Origin: Gemmataceae bacterium
Lineage (GTDB): Bacteria; Planctomycetota; Planctomycetia; Gemmatales; Gemmataceae
Reading direction: 5' to 3'
Assembly (NCBI GenBank): GCA_901538445.1
Contig: LR594584.1
Location: forward strand, 1,887,111-1,951,110
Length of the DNA: 64,000 nt
Position 1 is the stretch's first letter. Each line of letters begins with the position of its first letter. The position numbers and the translations under genes are program-made. Shown here one piece after another: positions 8,888 to 17,211 of the stretch. The notes below the pieces were generated by a model. The model did not search any database, had not been told where the DNA came from, and worked only from the letters and a program-made list of their open reading frames with translations.

Positions 8888-9817
8888 TCAGCGGATGAAG
8901 TCGAGGAGCGACGGCTGGAGCAACTTCGCGGACACGGCGAGCGTGGCCTGGAGGCTCGTCTGCTGCTCCTGCATGCGGACGACGGCCTCGGCGTAGTCGG
9001 TCGAGCCCAGGTCGCCCACCTTGATGTCCGAATCGAGTTTCAGGTCGCTGGCGCGGGCGGAGATGGCTTCGAGCGTCACGAGGCTCGACCCCTGCTCGGC
9101 CGTCGCCTCCCCGATCGCGGTCCGGGTCGCGTCCACCTGGCCCAGCCGGGCGTTGAGAGCGGCCGACCGGGCCGGGCCGGTGAGGGTCGCGTTTCGCAGG
9201 TCGTCGCGGAGCCCGATGAGCGTCTGGAACAGGTCGCCGCCCGGTCTCTGGAACGCCTCGCTGCCGACGTACTGCGTGTCGATGGTCTGGTCGGGGCCGA
9301 TCAGCGCCCGGCCCCGCTCGTCGGCCCCGGCGTAGGTGACCCCGGTCAGCAGCCCGGTCGGGTCGGTGACCGTCCGGAACGGAGGGGCAGTGGTCGCGGT
9401 GCCGCCGAACAGCGACCGGCCGTTCACCTGCGCGTTCGCCGCGGCCAGCGCCCGCTGGATCAGCCCGTCCACCTGTGTCGCCAGCGCCTCGGCCCCGGAC
9501 CCGTCGGTCGTGGCGTCGGCCCCCTCAATAGCGATCTGCTTCGCCTGGGTCAGGACCGCGGACACCTCTCCCAGGGCCGACACCCCCGCGTCGAGCGTCG
9601 TGGTCGCGTCGGCCATCGTCTGTCCGAACGCGGCGAACCGGAGCCCGTCGGCCCGCGCCCGCGCGAGGGCCGGGAACGCGGTCGGGTCGTCCGAGGGGCG
9701 CTCGACCCGGAGCCCGGACGCGACCTGGTTCTGGTACTTCGCCTGCCCGGCGGACTGCCGCTGGATGTTGGCGATCGTGCTGGCCGTCTGCGACTGGCCG
9801 GTCACCCGGATGTTCAT
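8888..9817 (-). CDS. flgL: Flagellar hook-filament junction protein FlgL
   Basis: The 309-residue protein has flagellin-like N- and C-terminal helices. The N-terminus contains QNQVASGLRVERPSDDPTAF, matching the FlgL/flagellin pattern SGLRI-N-x-P-S-D-D-P. The C-terminus ends L-L-Q-P-S-L-L-D-F-I-R. FlgL (HAP3) joins FlgK to the filament. It is the last gene of the flgF-to-flgL block, 10 bp after flgK. Length and domain order are normal. Confidence 0.92.
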   Translation of the reverse strand: MNIRVTGQSQTASTIANIQRQSAGQAKYQNQVASGLRVERPSDDPTAFPALARARADGLRFAAFGQTMADATTTLDAGVSALGEVSAVLTQAKQIAIEGADATTDGSGAEALATQVDGLIQRALAAANAQVNGRSLFGGTATTAPPFRTVTDPTGLLTGVTYAGADERGRALIGPDQTIDTQYVGSEAFQRPGGDLFQTLIGLRDDLRNATLTGPARSAALNARLGQVDATRTAIGEATAEQGSSLVTLEAISARASDLKLDSDIKVGDLGSTDYAEAVVRMQEQQTSLQATLAVSAKLLQPSLLDFIR

Positions 9818-9827
9818 GACGCCCGCC

Positions 9828-11516
9828 TCACTTCAGGATGCCCATGATCGAGTCGAGCGCCGTGTTCACGACCGACAGGTACTTCGACGCGCCCTCGATC
9901 ATCCGCTGGAAGTCCAGGAGCCGGACCAGCTCCTCGTTCGTGTCCACGCCGGTGACGCCCTGTTCCTGAGTGAACAGGTTCTGCTGCACGCCGGCCAGTG
10001 CGGCCTGCTGGTCGCCCAGGCTGGTCACGGTGCTGCCGACGCCCGTGGCGAGGTCGGTGAAGTCGGCCGCGAGGGTCCGCCCCGACACGGCCGCCTGGTC
10101 CCGCACCGCGACGAGCCGCTCGAAGTTGGACGCGTCCCCGGGCTGCCCGGACCGCGACGCGGCCAGCAACCGGGGGTCGTCCGCGATCTCGGTGCGGACG
10201 GCGACGCCCGTGGCGTTCGTCCCGGTGAACAGGCCGCCGACCCCGAGGCCCGACAGGACGCCCGCGGTGTCCGAGTTCGCGACCGGGCCGGTCGAGGGCG
10301 GGTTCGTGTCGCGGCCGGCGAAGTCGAACGCGAAGCCGGGCTGGGCCGAGACCTGGAGCGTGCCGGACGCGGGGTCCACCGACGCCGTCAACCCCGGGAC
10401 GCCGGAGAGGACCGTCGCAACGTCCTGGAGGCTCTGCGTCGCCGGGTCGATGGCGACGGTCGTGTTGGTGCGGGTGCCGGCCGCGGTGTCGGACACGCTC
10501 ACGGTCAGTTGCCCGGCCTGGATCGGGAACGGGAGGTTCTGCGTTGCGAGCGGCTGCGACGGGTCGGTGACACTCACCGTGCCGGCCGCGACCACCTGCG
10601 GGCCTGTGGTCCCGAGCCCCGTGGCCTGCACCTGGTTCACCCTGCTGATGAACGCCGCCGCGAGCCCGTCGAGCCGGGCCCGGGTCGCGGGCAGGTCCTG
10701 GTTGTACTCCTGGAGCAGCCCGCCGAGCCGCCCGGAGGTGACGGGCACCGGACCCGCGACCCCCGCCTGCGTGATGTCGATGTTGCCCGCTCCGTTCGGC
10801 ACGGCCTGGAACTGGTTTGCGAACTCGCCGACCACAACCGCCGCCCCGGACGAGACAATGTTCACCACCCCGAACGGCTGCTGGGTGGTGCGGATGTCGA
10901 TCCGCTGCGACAGCTGATCGACCAGTTGGTCCCGCTGGTCGAGGAGGTCGTTGGGCTGACCGCCGGACTGGGCCGAGATCGCGATCCGCGAGTTCAGGTC
11001 GGCGATCTGGGTGGCGAAGGCGTTGATCTGGTTGACCGCCTCCCCGACCTGCGCCCCGAGGTCGGTGCGGAGCCGGTCCAGGTCGCCGGCGGCCGCGTTG
11101 AACTGGCGGGCCACGTCGCCGGCGGCGGCGAGGAACGGCCGCCGCACGGCCGCGTCCTCGGGGCGGGTCGTCAGTTGCGCGGCCTGGTTGAAGAACGATT
11201 CGAGACTGTCGCCGACGCCGCCCGCACCGGACCGCAGGGACGCCTCGATCTGCCGCCGGGCGTCGATCCGCGTGGCGACCGCCCCTTGGCCGCCGTTGCC
11301 GGTGAGGATCGCCGTCCGCACCGGGGGGGTCTCGTACCGGGTGAGTGTCGCGATGTCCACGCCGGTGCCGATCGTGCCCCCGGCGGTCCGGGAGACGAGG
11401 TTCGCGGCCTGCCGGTGGTACCCGGGGGTCGAGGCGTTGGAGACGTTCTGGCCGATCAGGTCGAGGGCGCGCTGGGCGGTGCCCAGCGCCGAGAGTCCGA
11501 TCGGGAAGGCGTTCAT
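9828..11516 (-). CDS. flgK: Flagellar hook-associated protein FlgK
   Basis: The 562-residue protein begins with the FlgK signature: LSALGTAQRALDLIGQNVSN followed by a STPGYHRQ motif. It ends with the axial heptad helix (DTNEELVRLLDFQRMIEGAS, then YLSVVNTALDSIMGIL). FlgK (HAP1) is the first junction protein on the hook. Its start lies 3 bp after the flgN stop, and FlgN is the chaperone for FlgK and FlgL; flgL follows 10 bp later. The central region is Gly/Thr-rich and probably surface-exposed. Confidence 0.94.
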   Translation of the reverse strand: MNAFPIGLSALGTAQRALDLIGQNVSNASTPGYHRQAANLVSRTAGGTIGTGVDIATLTRYETPPVRTAILTGNGGQGAVATRIDARRQIEASLRSGAGGVGDSLESFFNQAAQLTTRPEDAAVRRPFLAAAGDVARQFNAAAGDLDRLRTDLGAQVGEAVNQINAFATQIADLNSRIAISAQSGGQPNDLLDQRDQLVDQLSQRIDIRTTQQPFGVVNIVSSGAAVVVGEFANQFQAVPNGAGNIDITQAGVAGPVPVTSGRLGGLLQEYNQDLPATRARLDGLAAAFISRVNQVQATGLGTTGPQVVAAGTVSVTDPSQPLATQNLPFPIQAGQLTVSVSDTAAGTRTNTTVAIDPATQSLQDVATVLSGVPGLTASVDPASGTLQVSAQPGFAFDFAGRDTNPPSTGPVANSDTAGVLSGLGVGGLFTGTNATGVAVRTEIADDPRLLAASRSGQPGDASNFERLVAVRDQAAVSGRTLAADFTDLATGVGSTVTSLGDQQAALAGVQQNLFTQEQGVTGVDTNEELVRLLDFQRMIEGASKYLSVVNTALDSIMGILK

Positions 11517-11519
11517 GGG

Positions 11520-12029
11520 TTACCCGCGGGCCTGGATCGCCGCGCCCGACCCCGGCTTCAGACGGCTCCCGGACGATCCGTACCGCACGGGAGCGTCCGC
11601 GCCCGAGAGGGCGGAGAGGACGCTTTGGAAGTAGGATCGAAGGTTCCCGATGAGATTTGCGTTGCGGCCCCGGACGGCGTCCAGGTCGGTCGCCGCGGCG
11701 GTCAGTCGCTCCCGGGCGGCCCGCAACTCGGCCGCCCACGGCTCGGGGAGCGAGGCCGCGAGCGCCGCGAGGGTGTGGGGCTCGTCGGGCGGACGGCCGA
11801 GCGCGCCGGCCAGCTCCCGAACCAGGCCGGCCCGACCGGCCCCGGCCGCCCGGAGCCGCGCCGCCGTCTCCTCCTGCCGCGCGCGGGCCGCGGCGACCGC
11901 GGCGAGGTCGCCGCGGCGGAGCGCCGCGTGCACCTCGGTCAGGCCCGCGACCGCCTCGCGGAGCAGTTGCTCCTCAAGCGAGAGGTGCCGGAGAAAGTGG
12001 GACAGGGCCGGTGCTTCGGGTGGGGTCAT
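11520..12029 (-). CDS. flgN: FlgK/FlgL export chaperone FlgN
   Basis: The preferred start is ATG 12029 (MTPPEAPALSHFLRHLSLEE), giving 169 residues; the frame is open to 12116 but overlaps flgJ. It is an all-helical, Ala/Arg/Leu-rich protein matching the FlgN pattern: an early LxxxLxLEExLL helix, a central helix with R-Q-E-E-T-A-A-R-L, and a C-terminal RNANLIGNLRSYFQSVLSAL helix. FlgN holds FlgK and FlgL in the cytoplasm and hands them to the export apparatus. Its first 56 bp overlap flgJ, and flgK begins 3 bp after its stop, so the genes are coupled. Confidence 0.85.
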   Translation of the reverse strand: MTPPEAPALSHFLRHLSLEEQLLREAVAGLTEVHAALRRGDLAAVAAARARQEETAARLRAAGAGRAGLVRELAGALGRPPDEPHTLAALAASLPEPWAAELRAARERLTAAATDLDAVRGRNANLIGNLRSYFQSVLSALSGADAPVRYGSSGSRLKPGSGAAIQARG

Positions 12030-12360
12030 GGGGGAACGGCTCTCGCTTCGGGTACGCGCCGGGGTCCATCTGCCGAACGAGCGCGGACGCCAGGCCGACC
12101 CCGCCGGACTCGGCAAGGTGGCGGCCCATGTAGAGGTCGAACAGCCCGCCCTGGACGTCGCCCTGGTCCCCCGGGAACAGCCCCTCGGGCTCCAGGGTCT
12201 GGCGCATCTCCTTGAGGAGCAGCGACAGGAGCGTCGCCTCGAACTCCTTGGCCATTTCCGCGACTCGCGTGGCTTCCGCGCCCTTCACCATAGGACCGGT
12301 TTTCGCGACCGGTGCGGCCGCTGCGGCGGCCCGCGAGAAAATCGATTCGGCCCCGAGCAT
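11974..12360 (-). CDS. flgJ: Rod-binding protein FlgJ, N-terminal domain only
   Basis: The start is ATG 12360 (MLGAESIFSRAAAAAA), preceded by GGGGGAAAG. The 128-residue product carries the rod-binding domain: EMAKEFEATLLSLLLKEMRQ, a G-L-F-P-G-D-Q segment, FDLYMGRHLAESGGVGLA and VRQMDPGAYP. FlgJ scaffolds rod polymerisation in the periplasm. In enterobacteria FlgJ also has a C-terminal muramidase domain; here only the rod-binding half exists, as in many other phyla. The reading frame extends far upstream but that part is antisense shadow of flgI. It lies between flgI and flgN. Confidence 0.87.
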   Translation of the reverse strand: MLGAESIFSRAAAAAAPVAKTGPMVKGAEATRVAEMAKEFEATLLSLLLKEMRQTLEPEGLFPGDQGDVQGGLFDLYMGRHLAESGGVGLASALVRQMDPGAYPKREPFPHDPTRSTGPVPLSPAPLA

Positions 12361-12401
12361 GACTTTCCCCCGTGTTTGGAACGCGCCCCCACCCGGTTGT
12401 G

Positions 12402-13511
12402 TCACTGGATGACCAGTTCGGCGTGCAGCGCGCCGGTCTGCTTGAGGGTCTGGAAGATCGAGATGAGGTCGCGGGGGGTGACGCCGAGCGCGTTGAGCGC
12501 CCGGGACACCTCGCCCACGGTCGTCGACTTCGGGAGGACGATGAGCCGGGCGCGCTGCTCGGCCGTGTTCACCTGGGCCTGGGGCACCACGGTCGTGACG
12601 CCACCGGAGAACGGGGCCGGTTGCGACACGGTGGGGGTCAGCCCGATGCCGATGTACAGGTTCCCGTGCGACACCCCGGCGGTCGCGATCGACACGTTCT
12701 CGCCGACAACGACCGTGCCGGTCCGCTCGTTGAACACGACCCGGGCGGGCACGTCGGGCCGGACCTCCAGCAGCCCGACCTCGGCGAGGAACACGGTGGC
12801 CGACTTCAGGGGGTCGGCCGGGGGGCACAGGGCGACGGCCCCGGGGTCGACCGCCGCGGCGGTCCCCGGGAACCGCTCGTTGACCACCTTGGCGATGAGC
12901 CGGGACGTGTTGAAGTCCGGCTCCTTGAGGAGCAGCGTGGCCTGCCCGTTCTTGATCACCTCGCCCGGGGCCTCCTTCTCGACGATCCCGCCCCCGGGGA
13001 TCCGCCCCACGTTCACGTGGTTCTTCTGGACCCCGGTGCCGCCGCCCGCGTTGGCCGAGAACCCGCCGACCGACAGCGGCCCCTGGGCCAGCGCGTACAC
13101 CTGCCCGTCGGCCCCGCGGAGGGTGGTGAAGATGAGCGTCCCGCCCTGGAGGCTCCGGGCGTCGTCGAGGGCCGACACGGTCACGTCGATCCGGCTCCCC
13201 TTGCGGGCGAACGGGCCGATCTCCGCGACCACCATGACGGCCGAGATGCTCGTCGAGCGGAGCACCGACTCGGACGGCAGCTGGCTGAAGATGCCGGTGG
13301 AGTGGCCGAGCCGCTGGAGCATGTCCACGGCGGTCTGCTGGGTGAACGTGCTGCGGCTCCCGGTCTGGTCCAGGCCGACGACGAGCCCGAACCCGAACAA
13401 CTGGTTGCTCCGCGCCCCGGCGACGTCGGTCACGTCCTTGATCCGGACCTGGGCGGACGCGGCCCCGGCCGAGGCCAGGAGCGCGGCGATGGCGGTCACG
13501 AGTCTCGTCAC
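12402..13511 (-). CDS. flgI: Flagellar P-ring protein FlgI
   Basis: The start is GTG 13511, with GGAGG 7 nt upstream. The 369-residue protein has a signal peptide (about 1-20, LVTAIAALLASAGAASA), then the diagnostic VRIKDVTDVAGARSNQLFGF and GLVVGLDQTGSRSTFT. It ends with VNALGVTPRDLISIFQ-like sequence and L-H-A-E-L-V-I-Q. FlgI builds the P-ring around the rod in the periplasm. It follows flgH by 47 bp. A C-P-P in the middle (CPPADPLKSA) is unusual but the overall length is normal. Confidence 0.94.
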   Translation of the reverse strand: MTRLVTAIAALLASAGAASAQVRIKDVTDVAGARSNQLFGFGLVVGLDQTGSRSTFTQQTAVDMLQRLGHSTGIFSQLPSESVLRSTSISAVMVVAEIGPFARKGSRIDVTVSALDDARSLQGGTLIFTTLRGADGQVYALAQGPLSVGGFSANAGGGTGVQKNHVNVGRIPGGGIVEKEAPGEVIKNGQATLLLKEPDFNTSRLIAKVVNERFPGTAAAVDPGAVALCPPADPLKSATVFLAEVGLLEVRPDVPARVVFNERTGTVVVGENVSIATAGVSHGNLYIGIGLTPTVSQPAPFSGGVTTVVPQAQVNTAEQRARLIVLPKSTTVGEVSRALNALGVTPRDLISIFQTLKQTGALHAELVIQ

Positions 13512-13558
13512 GGGCGTCCTCCACACGGGCGCGATCAGGGGACCGACGGGGCCGCGGG

Positions 13559-14158
13559 TCACCACGGCCAGAGCAGGTTGCCGAGGCGGCTCGGCGGGTT
13601 CTGGTTCACGCTCCGCGACTCGGGCCCGCGGCCCAGGTACGTGATCCGGAAGTTGGCCACGGACTGCGACGGGACCAGGTTCCCGACCCCGACGTCGGCC
13701 TGGCGGATCACCCCGGTGACCCGGAGCACCCGCTCCTCGCCCGCGACGACCCGGCTCCGGTACCCCTCGACCACCAGGTTCCCGTTGGGCATCATGTCCA
13801 CGACGGTGACCGCCATCCGGTCGGTGAACACCCGGTTGCTCGTGAGCTGGGCGCTGCCCGAGAACTGCCGGTTCGAGTTCGACGAGTACAACTGGCCCGG
13901 GGACGCGGCCGGCCCGAACCCGAGCACCGCCAGGGCCGAGGTGGTCTTGTTCAGGGTCCGCTGGTCCTGCTCGTTGGCGACGGTGGTCTCGCTGACGACC
14001 ACGGTGAGGACGTCCCCGATCTGGCGGGCGCGGTTGTCCTGGAACAGGTTCGCGTACCGCGGGTCGCGGCGCTCCCAGATGGAGTCGGCCCGTGCCACCG
14101 AGGCCGCCGCACCGGCCGCCGCGAGGGCGGCCACGAGCCACTGATACCTGGGCCTCAT
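13559..14158 (-). CDS. flgH: Flagellar L-ring protein FlgH, no lipobox
   Basis: The start is ATG 14158, overlapping the flgA stop (ATGA). The 199-residue protein has a signal peptide (1-25, LVAALAAAGAAASVARA). The FlgH core follows: a R-R-D-P-R-Y-A-N-L-F segment, QIGDVLTVVVSETTVANEQD, NGNLVVEGYRSRVVAGEE and LRVTGVIRQADVGVGNLVPS. FlgH forms the outer-membrane L-ring. Classical FlgH is a lipoprotein with a Cys right after the signal; here the signal ends A-R-A-D-S with no Cys. Presence of L- and P-ring genes supports a Gram-negative-type envelope. Confidence 0.92.
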   Translation of the reverse strand: MRPRYQWLVAALAAAGAAASVARADSIWERRDPRYANLFQDNRARQIGDVLTVVVSETTVANEQDQRTLNKTTSALAVLGFGPAASPGQLYSSNSNRQFSGSAQLTSNRVFTDRMAVTVVDMMPNGNLVVEGYRSRVVAGEERVLRVTGVIRQADVGVGNLVPSQSVANFRITYLGRGPESRSVNQNPPSRLGNLLWPW

Positions 14159-15030
14159 GGGCCACCTCCGAGTTCGATGTCCACCACCCCGGGGCCGGTG
14201 ACCCGCGCGGTGACGGTCTTCTTCGAGTCCACGTTCTGGACCAGCACGGTCTGCCCGAGCCGCCCCTCCTGTTGGGCCTCGCCCACCGCGGTCACCGTGA
14301 GCGCCCCGGACCGGACCTGCATCGTCACCCGCTGCCGGGGCCGCACGAGTACCCCGCCCCCGCCCGGGGCCTCGGGCCCCGGGCCCCGGGCGGGCACCAC
14401 GCCCCCCGCCGGCTCGACCGACCCGTCGGCGCGTGCGGCCGGGGTGACCTCGAGCCACACGGCCAGGGACAGGACCCGCTCGCCGCCGACCGAGATCGCC
14501 GCGTTCATCTGGACCGGGCCGGCGACGGGCACTCGAGCGTGGGGTTGAACGGTGATCGTCACCGGGTCGTCCGCGGCGACCTCGGGGAGCTTCACCACGA
14601 TCGGTGTCCGCAGCGCGACGGTGACGGTGCCCGGGGCCGGGTGGTGGAGGAGCAACTCCCGGCGAGCTGCGGCGACGACCTCGTCGGCGGTCACCGCCCG
14701 CCGCCCCACGGTCACCACCGCCCGCTCCTCGCCGACCACGACCACCTCGGTCCGGTCGAACCCCGCCAACAGGAGCCGGTACTCGACCTGGCGGCGGGTC
14801 ACGGTCACGGTCTCGGCCCGGGGCTTGAACTCGGCGACGTCAAGGGCGGCGACCCGCTGCCGGGCCGCCGCGTCCCCGCCCGAGAGGGCCGCGACGCCCC
14901 CGACCGTGACGACGGACGTGCGCGCGGTCGCCCGGGCGGGCAACTCGACGACGACGGGGTCGGCCGCCCGCGCGTCTGCCCGGGCGACGAGCAGGGCGGC
15001 GGCCAGTGCGAGTGTTCGGGTGGCGCGCAT
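14155..15030 (-). CDS. flgA: P-ring assembly chaperone FlgA
   Basis: The 291-residue exported protein has a signal peptide (1-22) followed by SAF-like and ChapFlgA-type domains. The C-terminal domain shows VLVRPRQRVTMQVRSGALTV, then VGEAQQEGRLGQTVLVQNVD, the FlgA signature of a small beta domain with G-x-x-G-x-x-V-x-V-x-N. FlgA is the periplasmic chaperone for FlgI. It overlaps flgH by 4 bp and starts 7 bp after flgG. It is longer than the roughly 220-residue enterobacterial protein, owing to an N-terminal extension. Confidence 0.86.
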   Translation of the reverse strand: MRATRTLALAAALLVARADARAADPVVVELPARATARTSVVTVGGVAALSGGDAAARQRVAALDVAEFKPRAETVTVTRRQVEYRLLLAGFDRTEVVVVGEERAVVTVGRRAVTADEVVAAARRELLLHHPAPGTVTVALRTPIVVKLPEVAADDPVTITVQPHARVPVAGPVQMNAAISVGGERVLSLAVWLEVTPAARADGSVEPAGGVVPARGPGPEAPGGGGVLVRPRQRVTMQVRSGALTVTAVGEAQQEGRLGQTVLVQNVDSKKTVTARVTGPGVVDIELGGGP

Positions 15031-15037
15031 GGTTCCA

Positions 15038-15829
15038 CTACTGGATGAGGCTGACCGCGGACCCGAGCATGTTGTCCGCGGTGCGGATCGCGCGCGAGTT
15101 GAACTCGAACGCCCGCTGGGCCACGATCAGGTTGATCAGTTCGGACACCACGTCCACGTTGGACCGCTCCAAAAACCCCTGGCGGATCGAGCCGATCCCG
15201 TTCTGCCCGGGGGTGGCGATGATCGGCGCGCCGGACGACACGGACTCGGCGAACAGGTTCCGGCCCTGGGCGTTGAGGCCCGCCGGGTTCTGGAACCGGG
15301 CCAGGGTGAGCTGCCCGAGTACGGTCGAGGTGTTAATGGCCCCGGCGTTGGTCACCGAGATGGTCCCGTCCACGCCGATGGTCACCGCCAGCGCCTGCTG
15401 CGGGATCGTGATCTGCGGGGAGATCAGGAACCCGTCGCTGGTGACGAGGTTGCCCTGCGAGTTCAGCTTGAGCCCGCCGTCCCGGGTGTACCGGAGCTCG
15501 CCGTTCGGGAGCGTGACCTGGATGAACCCGTCGCCCTCGATGGCGAGGTCGAGCTGGTTCGTGGTGTTCGTGAGGTTCCCGGTGCTGAACACCTTGGTGA
15601 TGCCGGACACCGCGGTGCCGCTGCCGATCTGGATCCCGGTCGGGTACTGGAGCCCCTGTGCGGCGTCGGTCCCGGGGAGCCTCCGGTCCTCGTACAGCAG
15701 GTCCTCGAAGTCCACCTGGCCCTTCTTGAACCCGGTGGTGTTCACGTTGGCGATGTTGTTGGACGTGTTGTCGATGTACGTGGTCTGGGCGTTCATGCCC
15801 GTGGCCGCGGTGTACAGTGCCTTGATCAT
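15038..15829 (-). CDS. flgG: Flagellar distal rod protein FlgG
   Basis: The 263-residue protein is textbook FlgG: MIKALYTAATGMNAQTTYID, then N-N-I-A-N-V-N-T-T-G-F-K-K, then a D-F-E-D-L-L-Y-E segment. The C-terminus is QGFLERSNVDVVSELINLIV followed by QRAFEFNSRAI. FlgG forms the distal rod. Length matches the 260-residue family norm. It follows the shorter paralogue flgF by 52 bp and precedes flgA by 7 bp. Confidence 0.96.
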   Translation of the reverse strand: MIKALYTAATGMNAQTTYIDNTSNNIANVNTTGFKKGQVDFEDLLYEDRRLPGTDAAQGLQYPTGIQIGSGTAVSGITKVFSTGNLTNTTNQLDLAIEGDGFIQVTLPNGELRYTRDGGLKLNSQGNLVTSDGFLISPQITIPQQALAVTIGVDGTISVTNAGAINTSTVLGQLTLARFQNPAGLNAQGRNLFAESVSSGAPIIATPGQNGIGSIRQGFLERSNVDVVSELINLIVAQRAFEFNSRAIRTADNMLGSAVSLIQ

Positions 15830-15881
15830 GGCGAACCCTTCCTGGGTGGGCGCGACGGCCCGGCGGCCGGGCCGTGCCGGG

Positions 15882-16610
15882 TCACGAGCCGGTCGGCCGG
15901 GTGTTGAGCTGCAGCGACTCGGCCATCGACCGGAGCGACCGCTGGGCCGCGTCGAAGTACCGGGCGCTGAGGATCATCCGGACCATCGCGTCGGCCGGTT
16001 GGACGTTGGACCCCTCGCGGTACCCCTGCATGACCCGGCCCGGGGCGACCTCGAGCCCGGCGTTCGGCGGCGCGGCGTACAGGGTCGGCCCGGCGGCCGT
16101 GAGCTGCTGCGGGTCCCGGAACCGGACGAGCCGGAGGTCGCCCGCGGGCTGGCCGTCGGCGGTGACCGAGCCGTCGAGCCCGATGCTGTACGTCGTGCTG
16201 TCGGGCGGGATGATGACGGGGCCGTTCGTGCCCTGGAGCGCGTACCCGGCCTGGCTCACGAGCTGGCCCGCCGGGGTCAAGTAGAACGTGCCGTTGCGGG
16301 TGTACAGCGGGCCGTCCGGGCCCGAGAGGACGAAGAACCGGTCCGGGTCGCCGAGGGCCAGGTCCGTGGGCCGGCCGGTCTGCTGGAGCGGCCCGGGGCG
16401 GAAGTCGTGGTACGCGCGGGCCACCCGCGCCCCGGTGACGTCGCCGGTCGGGTCCGCGGTCCGCCCGAGCACCCGGTCGAACGACTCGTACACGAGCCCC
16501 CGCTCCCGGAACCCGGGGAGGCCCGAGTTGGCCAGGTTGTAGGCCGTGACTTCTTGCTGCTCGCCGGCGACTACGAGGCCGGTCGCGGCGGCATACATCC
16601 CGCGGATCAT
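15882..16610 (-). CDS. flgF: Flagellar proximal rod protein FlgF
   Basis: The 242-residue paralogue of FlgG has the rod N-terminus MIRGMYAAATGLVVAGEQQE with A-Y-N-L-A-N-S-G-L-P-G-F, the central phrase FVLSGPDGPLYTRNGTFYLT, and a C-terminal QGYREGSNVQPADAMVRMIL helix. FlgF links the proximal and distal rod. It is the first gene of the flgF-G-A-H-I-J-N-K-L block, so a promoter is expected in the 166-bp gap between it and fliS. Confidence 0.92.
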   Translation of the reverse strand: MIRGMYAAATGLVVAGEQQEVTAYNLANSGLPGFRERGLVYESFDRVLGRTADPTGDVTGARVARAYHDFRPGPLQQTGRPTDLALGDPDRFFVLSGPDGPLYTRNGTFYLTPAGQLVSQAGYALQGTNGPVIIPPDSTTYSIGLDGSVTADGQPAGDLRLVRFRDPQQLTAAGPTLYAAPPNAGLEVAPGRVMQGYREGSNVQPADAMVRMILSARYFDAAQRSLRSMAESLQLNTRPTGS

Positions 16611-16776
16611 GTCGTGCGGCCCGTGGCGGTGAGGGGAATCCTGCCGGATGTATCGACACGCCGGGTTGTGGCGCTCAATCCATTCCCCAAAACCCCACCG
16701 CCCGGCGCAACCCCCCCGGACCCTCAGAACCGGCGGGCCGGGCCGCCCCCGGGGTGCCGCGGTCGCCGGCCGCGCG

Positions 16777-17199
16777 TCAGACCGTGGCCCGCACCAGGTG
16801 GGCCTGCTCCGCCGGGGGGATGACGCCCTTGCGCTCCAGTTCGTTGGCCTCGGCCCGAACGGCCTCGAACCCCTGCCGCAGGGTGCGGAGCACGTTCCGC
16901 GCGTTGGTGATCCCTTCGGCCCGAGGGGTTCGGAGTTCGTTCGCGGCGTACTCGTAGAGCCGGAGCGTGTTGGTCCCGCGCTCCGGGGCCACGTCCACGT
17001 CCACGCCCGAGGCCAGCGCGTTGAGTATGAGTTGCACCTTGATGAGCGCGCCGGTGGCCCCGGCGGTGTCCCCGGCCCGGAGCGCCGCGTCCGCCCCGTC
17101 GAGGCGGTCGAGCGCCTTGTCGTAAAGGGCGAGGAGCAGGTCGATCCGGGTCCAGTCGGCCGTGGGCTCGGGCTTCTTGTACGCCAGGTACGGGTTCAT
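16777..17199 (-). CDS. fliS: Flagellin export chaperone FliS
   Basis: The 140-residue helical protein starts M-N-P-Y-L-A-Y-K-K and contains IDLLLALYDKALDRLDGADA, the FliS pattern (LLxxLYDxAxxxL). An N-A-L-A-S-G-V-D segment and an L-R-L-Y-E-Y helix follow. FliS binds the C-terminal helix of flagellin in the cytoplasm and prevents premature polymerisation. It lies 12 bp after fliD in a fliD-fliS pair. Length is close to the usual 125-140 residues. Confidence 0.9.
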   Translation of the reverse strand: MNPYLAYKKPEPTADWTRIDLLLALYDKALDRLDGADAALRAGDTAGATGALIKVQLILNALASGVDVDVAPERGTNTLRLYEYAANELRTPRAEGITNARNVLRTLRQGFEAVRAEANELERKGVIPPAEQAHLVRATV

Positions 17200-17211
17200 G
17201 GGGGTCCGCGG

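Noticed and set aside
9336-12215. Very long plus-strand open frame (959 codons) across flgK, flgN and flgJ
   Set aside because: It is the antisense shadow of clear flagellar genes in high-GC DNA; composition is Arg/Pro/Gly-rich with no domain.
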